64,000 bases of DNA from Paludibacter sp. (GCA_028692715.1 JAQUWU010000021.1:19235-83234); one strand, 5' to 3'. Positions 26,618 through 34,631 are shown, counted from the first letter of the stretch. Notes: a model not told the origin generated them from the letters alone. Translations and numbers: made by a program.

Positions 26618-27898
26618 ATGGGATATTTATTTTCTTCCGAATCGGTATCGGAAGGTCATCCAGACAAAGTTGCCGATCAAATTTCAGACGCCATACTTGA
26701 TAATTTTTTGGCGCAAGACAAAAGCTCCAAAGTAGCTTGTGAAACCTTAGTAACCACAGGACAAGTTGTATTAGCCGGCGAAGTAAAATCAACTGCTTAC
26801 GTAAACGTTCAGGAAGTAACACGTAAAGTCATTAATCGTATCGGTTACACCAAAAGTGAGTATAAATTCGATGGTGATTCATGTGGTATTTTCTCTGCCT
26901 TACACGAACAATCAACCGATATTAATCAAGGAGTTGAACGCTTAAATCCAATGGATCAAGGTGCAGGCGACCAGGGTATGATGTTTGGTTATGCCAGCAA
27001 TGAAACAAAAAATCTTATGCCTATCGCATTGGATTTATCACACGCATTAGTGGAAGAACTAGCCGCCATTCGTCGTGAAGGAAAATTTATGACTTACCTC
27101 CGCCCCGATTCAAAATCGCAAGTAACAATAGAATACGATGATAACAATCAACCTGTAAAAGTTCATACTTTAGTTGTTTCTACGCAACACGATGATTTTG
27201 TGAAACCCACTGCCACTAAATCGCAGGCCGAAGCCGACGAAGAAATGCTTTCAACCATCCGCAAAGATGTGAAAGACATTCTGATTCCACGTGTAAAAGC
27301 ATTGGATGTACAATTTGCACACCTTTTCAAAGAGGATTATGTATTACACGTAAACCCAACGGGAAAATTTGTCATTGGAGGACCGCACGGCGATACCGGA
27401 TTAACAGGACGTAAAATCATTGTAGATACTTATGGTGGAAAAGGTGCCCATGGTGGTGGTGCTTTCTCAGGAAAAGATCCATCCAAAGTAGATCGTTCGG
27501 CAGCTTATGCAGCCCGTCATATTGCAAAAAATATTGTAGCAGCAGGACTTGCCAATGAAGTGTTGGTACAGGTAGCGTATGCTATTGGCGTGGCAAAACC
27601 AATGAATTTATACGTAAACACTTACGGAACTGCTCAGATAAAACTGAATGATGCCGAAATCGCTACAAAAATTGAAAAATTGTTCGACATGCGTCCAAAA
27701 GCTATAGAAGAACGATTGAAATTACGTTTTCCCATTTACGAAGAAACTGCCTCTTACGGTCATGTAGGTCGTACTCCGGTAACTGTTACCAAAGTATTTA
27801 AAGATGGCAATGGTAAAGATTTCACACAAACAGTAGAACTTTTCACCTGGGAAAAAACTGATTTTGTTGATAAAATAAAAGCTGAATTTGGTTTGTAA
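26618..27898 (+). CDS. metK: S-adenosylmethionine synthetase
   Basis: 426 residues, the longer form usual in Bacteroidota. It makes SAM from methionine and ATP in the cytosol. The N-terminal [19 protein letters not shown] has the catalytic His14 and Mg-binding Asp16; the [12 protein letters not shown] hexapeptide region is at about 110-121; [19 protein letters not shown] is the P-loop-like phosphate site. All are intact. The leader carries a SAM-II-like riboswitch and a strong terminator follows the gene. Confidence 0.97.
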   Translation: MGYLFSSESVSEGHPDKVADQISDAILDNFLAQDKSSKVACETLVTTGQVVLAGEVKSTAYVNVQEVTRKVINRIGYTKSEYKFDGDSCGIFSALHEQSTDINQGVERLNPMDQGAGDQGMMFGYASNETKNLMPIALDLSHALVEELAAIRREGKFMTYLRPDSKSQVTIEYDDNNQPVKVHTLVVSTQHDDFVKPTATKSQAEADEEMLSTIRKDVKDILIPRVKALDVQFAHLFKEDYVLHVNPTGKFVIGGPHGDTGLTGRKIIVDTYGGKGAHGGGAFSGKDPSKVDRSAAYAARHIAKNIVAAGLANEVLVQVAYAIGVAKPMNLYVNTYGTAQIKLNDAEIATKIEKLFDMRPKAIEERLKLRFPIYEETASYGHVGRTPVTVTKVFKDGNGKDFTQTVELFTWEKTDFVDKIKAEFGL

Positions 27899-27923
27899 TA
27901 TAACCATTCAGAACAATAACTAT

Positions 27924-27960
27924 AAAACCTGTTTCAATTCAATTTGAAACAGGTTTTTTA
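27924..27960. terminator. Bidirectional terminator between metK and the TPR regulator
   Basis: AAAACCTGTTTCAA and TTGAAACAGGTTTT form a long perfect stem, flanked by T runs for the plus strand and A runs (T on the minus strand). It lies between two convergent genes and can serve both. Confidence 0.9.
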
Positions 27961-28042
27961 TTGTTTTGTATACTATTTATGGCTTTTTTTTTCGAGAAAT
28001 AGCGAGCTATTTGAGAAAAGCAAAGGGGCAAAATGGATTATA

Positions 28043-29686
28043 TCAGTTAATTTTGGATTTAATCCAATCTTCCAGATTTTCATCTTTATTCAGGCCTAAA
28101 TGTATCTTTATCCTTTTCCGACGAACATAAAGAGTGTTTATATTCATGTTCATTAAACTGCAACAATCGGTAATATCAATATTCAAACAAATAAGAGCAA
28201 CAACTACTAAATCAGACTGTGTCATTTTTGGAAATTCATGAAGTAAGTGGACTAATTTCCCATCATATAATTGATTTAGCTCATCAATATAATATTGCCA
28301 CTCCTTTTCCAAAATCGATTGAGTGGAAATTTCTTTCATAAAATCAACCTGTTTTTCTGGATTCAGAATATTCATTTTCAACTGATTAATCCGTAGCGTA
28401 TTATCTATTCGGTTATGAAGTTTAGACAACAATAATTCCCTTTTTTGATTATTCTCAATTTGTTTTAATTGAACTGCAAACTCCAGTTGTTGCTTTTCTT
28501 TGGAGATGATTCCCAGTTTTTTCTTATGTCGGTTTTTAAGAAATAGAATCACCACTGAAATCAACAGCACAATAATCAGCAGCATAGTAATCACGATAAC
28601 ATTGTTGCGATTTCCAATTCTCAATTTCGTATTTTCCTCCTCTTTTTTGGACACATCATATTGTTTATCAATCCGGTATAGTTGACTACGGAATCTCTGT
28701 TGAAAAATGGAATCTCTGTCACTATACGCTTTCTCAAAATATTTAAAAGCAAGTGCATTGTTGCCCTGGTTTTTGGCCAGATAAGCGCAGGCTAGATTTT
28801 TTATATTGTTGAAATTTTCTTTCTTGTTTTCATTTATTGAGATTTGATTATAAAAATAAGCAGAATCAGCTTTATTTAACACCGAATAAATATAAGAAAG
28901 TATCGCAGCGTAATAAGGACGTGACTCGGGAAAATACTTAAACCCCTGCAAAATATATTCTTTTGAGCGCTCTGCATCTTTATTATAAAGCAATTCACCC
29001 TGTCGGGCTAAAATACTATAATAATTGATTGAATCCCCTATTTGCTTTGAAGCCTTCAGAGCCAAATTGGAATAATTTAACACCTTATTTAAGGGATAAT
29101 TTAATTGAAAATACATATCCGATATACTGCGAAAAGCATACGCCTGATACTTTATGTTTTTTGAGAGTTGAAAATAATGCAGAGAATTGATGAAATACTT
29201 AAGTGCCTGATTGTATAATTCGTCTTGCATATAAATGTATGCTATATTAAAATCAATCAAGCCCTTTAGGTCATTTTCTTCAGTAAGTTGTAATATATTT
29301 TCGGCCTCTTTAAATGCTTCCATGGCCATTTTGTTCCTTTGCTCTGTACGTAAAATACAGCCATGCAAATAATAAGCCGTACCACTGTATTTTGATAAAT
29401 TACTCTTATCATAATACTCCACTGCAATGTGAATTAAACTATCCGATGTCAAAACTTTATTAAGTTTATATTGCGCATGTGTATAATGCAGGCACCAGGC
29501 TGCATAATCACATTCAGTTAAGTCTTCCGGGTGTTGTATTGTTGACAATAAACTACTTGCACTATCCGGATTTGAATCCAACAATGCTTCTGCCTGCAAT
29601 ATTATCTTGTTTTTTGTATAATGAGTTTGGCAGGAAAACAAGAACATACAGGTTAAAACAATTCCACAATATTGACAGTATTTCAT
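28043..29686 (-). CDS. Membrane-anchored TPR regulator with C-terminal LuxR-like helix-turn-helix
   Basis: 547 residues. N-terminal lipobox-like LFSC (about residue 18-19), then repeated TPR helices about 30-340 (for example SGTAYYLHGCILRTEQRNKMAMEAFKEAENIL), one membrane helix about 360-382 (VIVITMLLIIVLLISVVILFL), a coiled coil about 385-440, and a C-terminal helix-turn-helix about 485-545 (LVVVALICLNIDITDCCSLMNMNINTLYVRRKRI). The arrangement means a periplasmic TPR sensor joined to a cytosolic DNA-binding domain, a one-component membrane regulator seen in Bacteroidota. Whether the N-terminal Cys is really lipidated is unclear; if so the protein would be anchored at both ends. Target genes unknown; its promoter region faces the accessory region. 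Confidence 0.8.
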   Translation of the reverse strand: MKYCQYCGIVLTCMFLFSCQTHYTKNKIILQAEALLDSNPDSASSLLSTIQHPEDLTECDYAAWCLHYTHAQYKLNKVLTSDSLIHIAVEYYDKSNLSKYSGTAYYLHGCILRTEQRNKMAMEAFKEAENILQLTEENDLKGLIDFNIAYIYMQDELYNQALKYFINSLHYFQLSKNIKYQAYAFRSISDMYFQLNYPLNKVLNYSNLALKASKQIGDSINYYSILARQGELLYNKDAERSKEYILQGFKYFPESRPYYAAILSYIYSVLNKADSAYFYNQISINENKKENFNNIKNLACAYLAKNQGNNALAFKYFEKAYSDRDSIFQQRFRSQLYRIDKQYDVSKKEEENTKLRIGNRNNVIVITMLLIIVLLISVVILFLKNRHKKKLGIISKEKQQLEFAVQLKQIENNQKRELLLSKLHNRIDNTLRINQLKMNILNPEKQVDFMKEISTQSILEKEWQYYIDELNQLYDGKLVHLLHEFPKMTQSDLVVVALICLNIDITDCCSLMNMNINTLYVRRKRIKIHLGLNKDENLEDWIKSKIN

Positions 29687-30274
29687 TTCTCAAGGGTTTA
29701 AAAAACAAGATTCGGTTTATTGCCAAACAGCAAGTATTAAAAACATAAGAGCATGGCAAATATTTATATACAAATGATATATAGCGAAATAGAACCTGCC
29801 AGCAGCAGGCAGATTTAATCCCGATAGAATTCTGGAGGATTAAAATATCGGTAAACCGATACGATTTTAGGGTTACAACTAAATCTTATCTTGCTTGCAA
29901 GATTAAATCTGAAACAAATCCTCATTTCAAAGTGAGATTATCAGCTTCAATCAGCTAAATTTGTGTAAATGCCGTTCGGCATGTTCCATCTGCGTTCTAT
30001 TCCCTGTCATGTACTAAAATTAAAAACTAAAAAAAAAACTCTCTTGTTTGCTGCTTCAACTCTTTTCAAACATCAAGAACAAGGATTAAGGGATTCTCAA
30101 ATAGAAGTACGTTTTACAATAGACTGTTGAATATTTAAAGATACCGCTATCTCAATTTGATCAATATTTAACACTTTCCAAAGACCTGTACCAATATATA
30201 TATTTTAACGTTATCATCTAATTGATATTCTGGCATTTAAATATAATGTAGTGATAGCTTGTACCAATATTTTT
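29687..30274. other. Intergenic region with dispersed repeat fragments
   Basis: No gene supported. It holds a palindromic element CCTGCCAGCAGCAGGCAG (near 29795-29813), related to those at 26008, 32811 and 35902, followed by short hairpins (ATCGGTAAACCGAT near 29850 and CTTGCTTGCAAG near 29891) and a scrap of the GCGTTCTATTC-type intergenic repeat. Confidence 0.45.
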
Positions 30275-30306
30275 TTTGGAAGAATGCAATAGCTTATATA
30301 ACTTTG
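30275..30306 (+). promoter_or_regulatory. Promoter of the DUF3244 gene
   Basis: TTTG (30275-30278), exactly 20 bases, then TAACTTTG (30299-30306). This is a textbook Bacteroidota promoter, 45 bases upstream of the ATG at 30351. Confidence 0.75.
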
Positions 30307-30350
30307 AATGCAAAAATACCTAATTTATTCTAACTTTAACTAAGGACGCT

Positions 30351-30734
30351 ATGAAACATTCAATTTTATTTACAGCACTTCTTGCAGTTTTCTCGAGTGG
30401 AATTGCCAACGCCACTGAAATTTTGTTAAACAGGAATCCGCCCCCGCCACCAGTACCCCGCATTCTTAGCTGCAATCAGTCAGTAAGTTTTTATATTCTA
30501 CCTGTTTCTGCCACAATTGACGAAACAGAATTAACAGTTTATTTCGATACCTCTGTAGGTATTGCCACAATAACAGTATATGATGAATGGAATAATGTAA
30601 TAGCAATGGAAGAGCTTGATACTGATTCCGGCATAAGTTTATCAATACCTTCATCGGATTGGGAAGCCGGAACTTACACAATTTTCATAAGCTACGAAAA
30701 TACTAACCTTAACGGTAACTTCCTGATAGAATAA
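30351..30734 (+). CDS. Small secreted DUF3244-type protein
   Basis: 127 residues. Signal peptide 1-21 (cleavage after ANA), then a Pro-rich stretch NRNPPPPPVPR and a single beta-sandwich domain with LTVYFDTSVGIATITVYDEWNNVI and ending NGNFLIE, the pattern of DUF3244, a transthyretin-like fold common in Bacteroidota. Role not known. It has its own promoter and is followed by an inverted-repeat element rather than a plain terminator. Confidence 0.8.
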   Translation: MKHSILFTALLAVFSSGIANATEILLNRNPPPPPVPRILSCNQSVSFYILPVSATIDETELTVYFDTSVGIATITVYDEWNNVIAMEELDTDSGISLSIPSSDWEAGTYTIFISYENTNLNGNFLIE

Positions 30735-30743
30735 TTCAGGGTT

Positions 30744-30851
30744 TGTATAATTACGGCATAGTCAACTGTATTTTTTTGTTACAGTTTATATATTAATAGT
30801 GAATCTGAATCCCTTGAACCTGCTATAGCAGTTCGACTATGCCGAGTTATA
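30744..30851. repeat. Inverted-repeat element (MITE-like or large hairpin), about 108 bp
   Basis: Its two ends pair imperfectly over about 24 bases: GTATAATTACGGCATAGTC at the left against GACTATGCCGAGTTATAC at the right, with ACTG/CAGT continuing inward. The core between is about 65 bases and includes GAACCTGCTATAGCAGTTC, resembling the dispersed palindrome family. No target-site duplication was seen, so it may be an eroded MITE or an RNA hairpin between two genes. Confidence 0.6.
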
Positions 30852-30899
30852 CTTAATGAATACATTATTTTTAGTAATAACCAATAATAAAAACAAATC

Positions 30900-31637
30900 A
30901 TGACCGACATTTTGCACAAAGTCAAAGCAAATTTGTATCCTAATTTGCTTACCGACGACCCCAACGATTATATTGCACGGGTTATTTCCGAACGTACATT
31001 AAACGTAAAAGACATTTGTAAAGTAGCAGTAAGCCGTGGTGGTGCGGCCACTACCGCTGAGGCAATGGAACACAATGTGAACCTTTTCATGAAAGAGATG
31101 GGCTATCAACTCTCGGATGGTTATTCCATCAATACCGGTTATTTCACCGCTAATACCTTGATAAGAGGTGTATTTAACAGTCCTGCTGAAACTTTCAATA
31201 CCGACAAACACGCCATTCTCTATCAGTTCAATCAGGGTGACTTGTTACGAAAAGAATTAGTAAATATTTCGGTAGAAATTACAGGAATCGGTGACAGCAG
31301 TATTAATATTGCCGAAGTGCTGGATGTAAAAACAGGTTCTGTTAACGACCTGTTAACTCCTAACCGCAACCTACGTATCAAAGGTTTTAAACTTAAACTC
31401 GTAGGTGAAAATCCTGCCGTAGGGGTTTATTTTATCCATCAAACTACCCATGAACGCACGAAGGTAGAGGCTTCGGAAATAGTGACGAATAACCCCGCCG
31501 AACTGATGATAGTAACTCCCTTGTTGGCAGCAGGAACGTATTCGTTAGAGGTTGCCAGTCAATTCTCAGGCAGCAGTAGCTCTGTGCTGAAAGAACCTAG
31601 AACATCCGTATTCGACAAAGTACTAACCGTTCAGTAA
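30900..31637 (+). CDS. HU-like DNA-binding protein with C-terminal DUF4469 (Bvu_2165 type)
   Basis: 245 residues, no signal peptide. N-terminal about 1-120 is an HU/IHF-like domain (VISERTLNVKDICKVAVSRGG, then NVNLFMKEMGYQLSDGYSINTGYFTA), and about 130-240 is an Ig-like DUF4469 domain (LRIKGFKLKLVGENPAVGVYFIHQ, LLAAGTYSLEVASQFSGSS). These HU-like/DUF4469 proteins are widespread in Bacteroidota, often in several copies, function unknown. A strong hairpin follows. Confidence 0.88.
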   Translation: MTDILHKVKANLYPNLLTDDPNDYIARVISERTLNVKDICKVAVSRGGAATTAEAMEHNVNLFMKEMGYQLSDGYSINTGYFTANTLIRGVFNSPAETFNTDKHAILYQFNQGDLLRKELVNISVEITGIGDSSINIAEVLDVKTGSVNDLLTPNRNLRIKGFKLKLVGENPAVGVYFIHQTTHERTKVEASEIVTNNPAELMIVTPLLAAGTYSLEVASQFSGSSSSVLKEPRTSVFDKVLTVQ

Positions 31638-31652
31638 GTCTGGACAAAGTTC

Positions 31653-31690
31653 TTCAGCCACTCTGAAATCAGGCTTTCGGAGTGGCTGAA
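31653..31690 (+). terminator. Hairpin downstream of the HU-like gene
   Basis: Perfect 11-bp inverted repeat TTCAGCCACTC / GAGTGGCTGAA with a 16-base loop, 16 bases after the stop codon. There is no T run directly after, so it may be a Rho-type or RNA-stability hairpin; a second shorter hairpin (GACC/GGTC) follows to 31740. Confidence 0.5.
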
Positions 31691-31780
31691 ACCACCCTTT
31701 CAGTGTGACCGAAACGAGGGTCTCAGCCGGGCTGAAAAAACCTATAAATAACAAATGCCGAATAGTTGAGAAAGAATAAA

Positions 31781-31808
31781 CCGAAAATCTTCAATAGAGT
31801 AGGTAAAA
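31781..31808 (+). promoter_or_regulatory. Shared upstream motif, copy A
   Basis: CCGAAAA followed after a short variable spacer by GAGTAGGTAAAAT, 18 bases before the ATG at 31826. Related copies precede the genes at 33162 and 34299. Function unknown; see findings. Confidence 0.4.
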
Positions 31809-31825
31809 TTATTAAATTAATTAGT

Positions 31826-32281
31826 ATGGCAATATTAAATTTTGTTGGACGCATAAACATTGCAGTCCGAATAGTGACAGAGAAATATCCCGATGCTAAG
31901 CTGTACGAAGCACAAGGAATATCTTCTACAGGTTTGACCACCGATCCACTAAAGATTGATCAACTAAAGGTCGTTTTTCAAAACAGTAATAACTCAACCG
32001 GAATTATCAAATCAACTGGCTGGGGAGAATTTGGAGAACCGGTATTAATTCCTTATCCCTGGTGTGAAGATGTTGTTATCCATTGGCCGGTAAACATGGA
32101 TTTGAAAGAAGCCAATCAACTAAAAGAGGCTGCTGGTTACAAAGCACCTTATGGTGCAGTTACACTTCGTAATCCTTTAGGGCCAAAAATTGGCCATCCC
32201 TATTACATTTTTGGAAGTAACCCAAAAGAACCTTACATTTTTGTGGACACGATAACCAAAGAAGTGCATGCAGGAAGTTAA
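31826..32281 (+). CDS. Small cytosolic protein of unknown function, PepSY-like
   Basis: 151 residues from ATG 31826. An upstream in-frame TTG at 31766 would add 20 residues that run through the conserved upstream motif, so I reject it. No signal peptide or membrane helix. The C-terminal pattern YYIFGSNPKEPYIFVDTITKEV resembles the end of a PepSY repeat (aromatic strand, then V-D-T-x-T-x-V), and the N-terminal helix RIVTEKYPDAKLYEAQG would fit too. This resemblance is weak; treat as unknown. It is in a row of small proteins that share an upstream motif. Confidence 0.65.
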   Translation: MAILNFVGRINIAVRIVTEKYPDAKLYEAQGISSTGLTTDPLKIDQLKVVFQNSNNSTGIIKSTGWGEFGEPVLIPYPWCEDVVIHWPVNMDLKEANQLKEAAGYKAPYGAVTLRNPLGPKIGHPYYIFGSNPKEPYIFVDTITKEVHAGS

Positions 32282-32285
32282 TCAG

Positions 32286-32381
32286 AATAATACCGATTAC
32301 ACAAACAATATAGCCCAATTTCGAACCCGCCTTCTACAGCAAGTTCGTCTTATTGTTCTATTTATTTGTTCCGATACTCGG
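32286..32381 (-). repeat. Dispersed repeat family B, copy 3 (reverse orientation)
   Basis: The reverse complement matches the 3-prime half of copies at 51513-51645 and 59869-60003, including CAATAAGACGAA, CGAAATTGG and ATATTGTTTGTG then ATCGGTAT. A 14-18 base palindromic piece (AACTTGCTGTAGAAGGCGGGTT on the reverse strand) has inserted in the middle. Confidence 0.65.
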
Positions 32382-32586
32382 AATCTCGAAATACTCGACA
32401 AACATTGGCATTAACAACTGTAGGCATTTAAAATGAACCAATTATTTTAAAAGTACAGTTGGAATAAGATAAAAGGGGCAGTAGTTCTATTTCAATAACA
32501 TCACTGCTCCATACTATCCTGCTTCCACGTAATTGCATTAAATAGAAATGGAGAATTGAAGCTAGAAAAATTTAATTAAAAAAAAA

Positions 32587-32683
32587 GGTACAGCCGGGTT
32601 TGTTTACAGAACAATAGGAAAAAAAATTCCTAATGCCATAATGATGAACAATTTGAAAAATGGATTCTGTTACCGGCTGTACC
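32587..32683 (+). repeat. Inverted repeat pair with 75-base spacer
   Basis: GGTACAGCCGG at 32587-32597 and its exact complement CCGGCTGTACC at 32673-32683. The spacer holds a second short palindrome (GGAAAAAAAATTCC) and an ORF of 17 codons from 32641 (MMNNLKNGFCYRLYLLL) whose 3-prime part overlaps the right arm. It could be a structured RNA or a remnant element. Confidence 0.45.
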
Positions 32684-32931
32684 TGCTTTTATAAAAAAAT
32701 ATTTATCTGAATTAAAGTACTTTAAATATAGGGATTTGCCCCAAAACCCACTTCATTTTTTTGGCTAGAACAAAAAGGCGAAGCAAAAAAGGTCAAAACT
32801 GCGTCCGCCCTACCTGCAGCAGGCTGGTTCACCGGATGAGATCGATTCGTTAGTATGTGGCTTGGATAAAAAAGTAGTTAAGTAACTGTTTTGTTGAAAT
32901 TTTTAACAAGTAGTTAAAAACAATTATATCT

Positions 32932-33018
32932 ATGGAAAACCAAATACAACTAATTTTTCAAATTGCCATTACCTTATCCTTTCTGACAGCCATAACTCTT
33001 TTAGTAATTCACATATAA
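32932..33018 (+). CDS. Possible 28-residue single-membrane-helix peptide
   Basis: ATG at 32932, TAA at 33016-33018. The product starts MENQIQLIFQIAITLSFLTA and continues hydrophobic to the stop, so nearly the whole peptide could be one membrane helix. An A-rich leader precedes it, as for expressed Bacteroidota genes. Not recognised; could be chance. Confidence 0.3.
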   Translation: MENQIQLIFQIAITLSFLTAITLLVIHI

Positions 33019-33118
33019 GACAGAGTAAAAAAATTGAAAAGAGAAAAGAGAAAGAGAAAAATGAGAATGCAACAGACAATAAATACGAATAATGAGATAA
33101 AAAATACCACCGCGGAAA

Positions 33119-33144
33119 CCGAAAAGCGTTACGAGTAGGCAGAA
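33119..33144 (+). promoter_or_regulatory. Shared upstream motif, copy B
   Basis: CCGAAAAGCGTTACGAGTAGGCAGAA, 18 bases before the ATG at 33162. Same motif and same spacing to the start codon as copy A. Confidence 0.4.
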
Positions 33145-33161
33145 ATTAATACTAAAATAAA

Positions 33162-33437
33162 ATGGAATCAAATTTAGCAGGTGGCTGGACTCCGTACAGC
33201 ACCAAAATTTCGAGTGATGCACAGAAAGCTTTTGATGAGGCTTTTAAAGGATTTGCAGGAGTTCATTATACTCCATTAGTAGTCGCCAGTCAAGTAGTTA
33301 AAGGAATAAACTATCGCTTTTTCTGCAATGCTCAGATTATTTATCCTAATGCACCCCATCATGGGGCACTTGTTCAAATCTATAAACCATTAAGTGGACC
33401 GGCAATCCTTTCCGCTCCAATCAAACCGGTTGACTAG
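33162..33437 (+). CDS. Stefin (type 1 cystatin)-like small cytosolic protein
   Basis: 91 residues with no signal peptide. The order of motifs copies that of eukaryotic stefins: an N-terminal glycine pair (LAGGWTPYS), a helix (SSDAQKAFDEAFKGF), then SQVVKGINYRFFC where human stefin B has SQVVAGTNYFIKV, then the hairpin ALVQIYKPLSGP where stefin has HLRVFQSLPHENKP. The QxVxG loop is the papain-binding wedge in true cystatins. I recall close homologues in other Bacteroidota. Whether it inhibits a protease is not known; no papain-like protease is visible nearby. An intrinsic terminator follows. Confidence 0.8.
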   Translation: MESNLAGGWTPYSTKISSDAQKAFDEAFKGFAGVHYTPLVVASQVVKGINYRFFCNAQIIYPNAPHHGALVQIYKPLSGPAILSAPIKPVD

Positions 33438-33458
33438 GCACAATCAACAAAACAGATA

Positions 33459-33495
33459 GAACAGGTTAAATTCAAGTTTGACCTGTTCTCTCTTC
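33459..33495 (+). terminator. Terminator of the stefin-like gene
   Basis: GAACAGGTTAAA / TTTGACCTGTTC, a 12-bp stem with one G-T pair and a 6-base loop, followed by a pyrimidine-rich TCTCTTCCCCTT tail; 22 bases after the stop codon. Confidence 0.75.
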
Positions 33496-33638
33496 CCCTT
33501 CGTGTATAGTTTAGCAAATTTGGCAAAGTTATCGGCTATATTTAAAGAAAATTCCTAAACCTGCAAATACCCATAACTCCGATTGTAAGAAATAAGCATA
33601 TTTTTACAGATAATCTAAACTCCTTAAATTTAATTATC

Positions 33639-34211
33639 ATGAAAGATGTTACAAGTAAAATTCAGGAAAGAGATCAAAGGATAAGAACAACTATATTTTT
33701 AGATAATTATGGGGCTGTTTATATTTATTCTTTTGCATTTTTATCTCTTATCTTTTCCACTTTATTTGAAATGCATTGGATAATAATAATCCCAATTGTT
33801 GTGTTTTTAATTTATGACATATGGTTTAGATGGATTAGAATAGGATACTGGAGTGAATTTGGCAGAACTTATAATGGTACAGTAGAAAGTATTAGAGCGG
33901 CAAGTCAATACACCTCGTTTTTTATAGCTTTTATTGCAATTTCATTAAGTTTAGCCGTAAAAAACGAAATTACAACTGGATTAGAAAGCTTGTTCGATGA
34001 AATTATTATTCGATGCTTTGGATTTATTGTGTTATCATTCTCTGGATTAGTTCTTCTATTCATTCCAATACCCTATTTAGTTAAAGGAGAGAAAAAAGAG
34101 CCTTCAAATGCTCTAAAAAACTGCTTTTTTATTGTTTTATTCATGGAAAAAACGATCATCTTAATATTAATCTATTTGATAATTCAGATTTTTAAAATAT
34201 ATATAAACTAA
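33639..34211 (+). CDS. Integral membrane protein of unknown function
   Basis: 190 residues. About five membrane helices: near 28-45, 47-63, 92-108, 122-142 and 160-185. A conserved-looking cytosolic loop RWIRIGYWSEFGRTYNGT follows the second helix. No enzyme motif was recognised. It lies between the stefin-like gene and the 71-residue peptide, so it may belong to the same functional group, for example as a transporter or immunity protein; this is speculation. Confidence 0.65.
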   Translation: MKDVTSKIQERDQRIRTTIFLDNYGAVYIYSFAFLSLIFSTLFEMHWIIIIPIVVFLIYDIWFRWIRIGYWSEFGRTYNGTVESIRAASQYTSFFIAFIAISLSLAVKNEITTGLESLFDEIIIRCFGFIVLSFSGLVLLFIPIPYLVKGEKKEPSNALKNCFFIVLFMEKTIILILIYLIIQIFKIYIN

Positions 34212-34263
34212 AAAAACTTTTTTCATGTACTAAACAATTAAATATAAAAAGATAATGCAGAAG

Positions 34264-34290
34264 CCGAAAAGCAAGAATAGAGTAGGCAAA
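34264..34290 (+). promoter_or_regulatory. Shared upstream motif, copy C
   Basis: CCGAAAAGCAAGAATAGAGTAGGCAAA, 8 bases before the first ATG (34299) and 23 before the second (34314) of the peptide gene. Confidence 0.4.
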
Positions 34291-34298
34291 TATTAAAA

Positions 34299-34514
34299 AT
34301 GGAGGTACTTGTTATGGTAACAAAAAATGAATTCCTGGAAATTGTAGAAAAACATCTTACAATTCGTAACGACGGGTCTGTCTATATTAAAGACCCCGCA
34401 TTGGCAAAAAAGTATTTGGAATATCTAAGTCAGGTTGCAACAAAAGAAATTCAAAGTAAAATTTTGGATAATTGTCCTACAACCACTGTAAACATCAAAG
34501 ATTGTAATAGTTAA
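34299..34514 (+). CDS. 71-residue peptide upstream of a radical SAM gene; possible modification substrate
   Basis: ATG at 34299; a second ATG at 34314 (66 residues, starting MVTKNEFLEIVEKHL) lies 8 bases after GGAGG, a rare strong Shine-Dalgarno match for this phylum, and may be the true start. The first about 50 residues are charged and helical, leader-like; the end DNCPTTTVNIKDCNS has two Cys, one Pro and Thr/Asn residues, a possible core. A radical SAM/SPASM-type gene begins 117 bases downstream. The arrangement resembles ribosomally made, radical-SAM-modified peptides, but the peptide matches no precursor family that I recognise. Confidence 0.6.
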   Translation: MEVLVMVTKNEFLEIVEKHLTIRNDGSVYIKDPALAKKYLEYLSQVATKEIQSKILDNCPTTTVNIKDCNS

Positions 34515-34631
34515 TCAAAATTTATTATTTGAACTGTATTGAAATCTTTTAAAAGAGTGGGTTTTAAAACCTACTCTTTTATAGAATTTTTTAATAGAGG
34601 CAGCTCAATTCATTAAATTAACCTTATCATC

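Larger units (their letters stand above)
32282..33161. other. Gene-poor stretch holding repeats, a long inverted repeat and two tiny ORFs
   Basis: Besides repeat B3 (32286-32381) there are a hairpin GGGGCAGT/ACTGCTCC around 32477-32515, a long inverted repeat at 32587-32683, a palindrome copy TACCTGCAGCAGGCTGGTTC at 32811-32830, a 28-residue hydrophobic ORF at 32932-33018, and a 25-residue ORF at 33061-33138 carrying the shared upstream motif. Otherwise nothing. Confidence 0.5.

Noticed and set aside
26618-27898. Metabolic island linked to the SAM riboswitch beyond metK
   Set aside because: Neighbours on both sides are unrelated and separated by terminators.
31766-31825. TTG start extending the PepSY-like protein by 20 residues
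   Set aside because: The extension runs through the shared upstream DNA motif and has unlike composition; the ATG at 31826 is better.
32471-32520. Hairpin GGGGCAGT/ACTGCTCC as a terminator
   Set aside because: No T run follows and there is no gene directly upstream; kept only as an unexplained hairpin.
33061-33138. 25-residue ORF (MRMQQTINTNNEIKNTTAET...) before the stefin-like gene
   Set aside because: Low-complexity, reads into the shared DNA motif, and the motif is in other frames elsewhere; more likely leader sequence.
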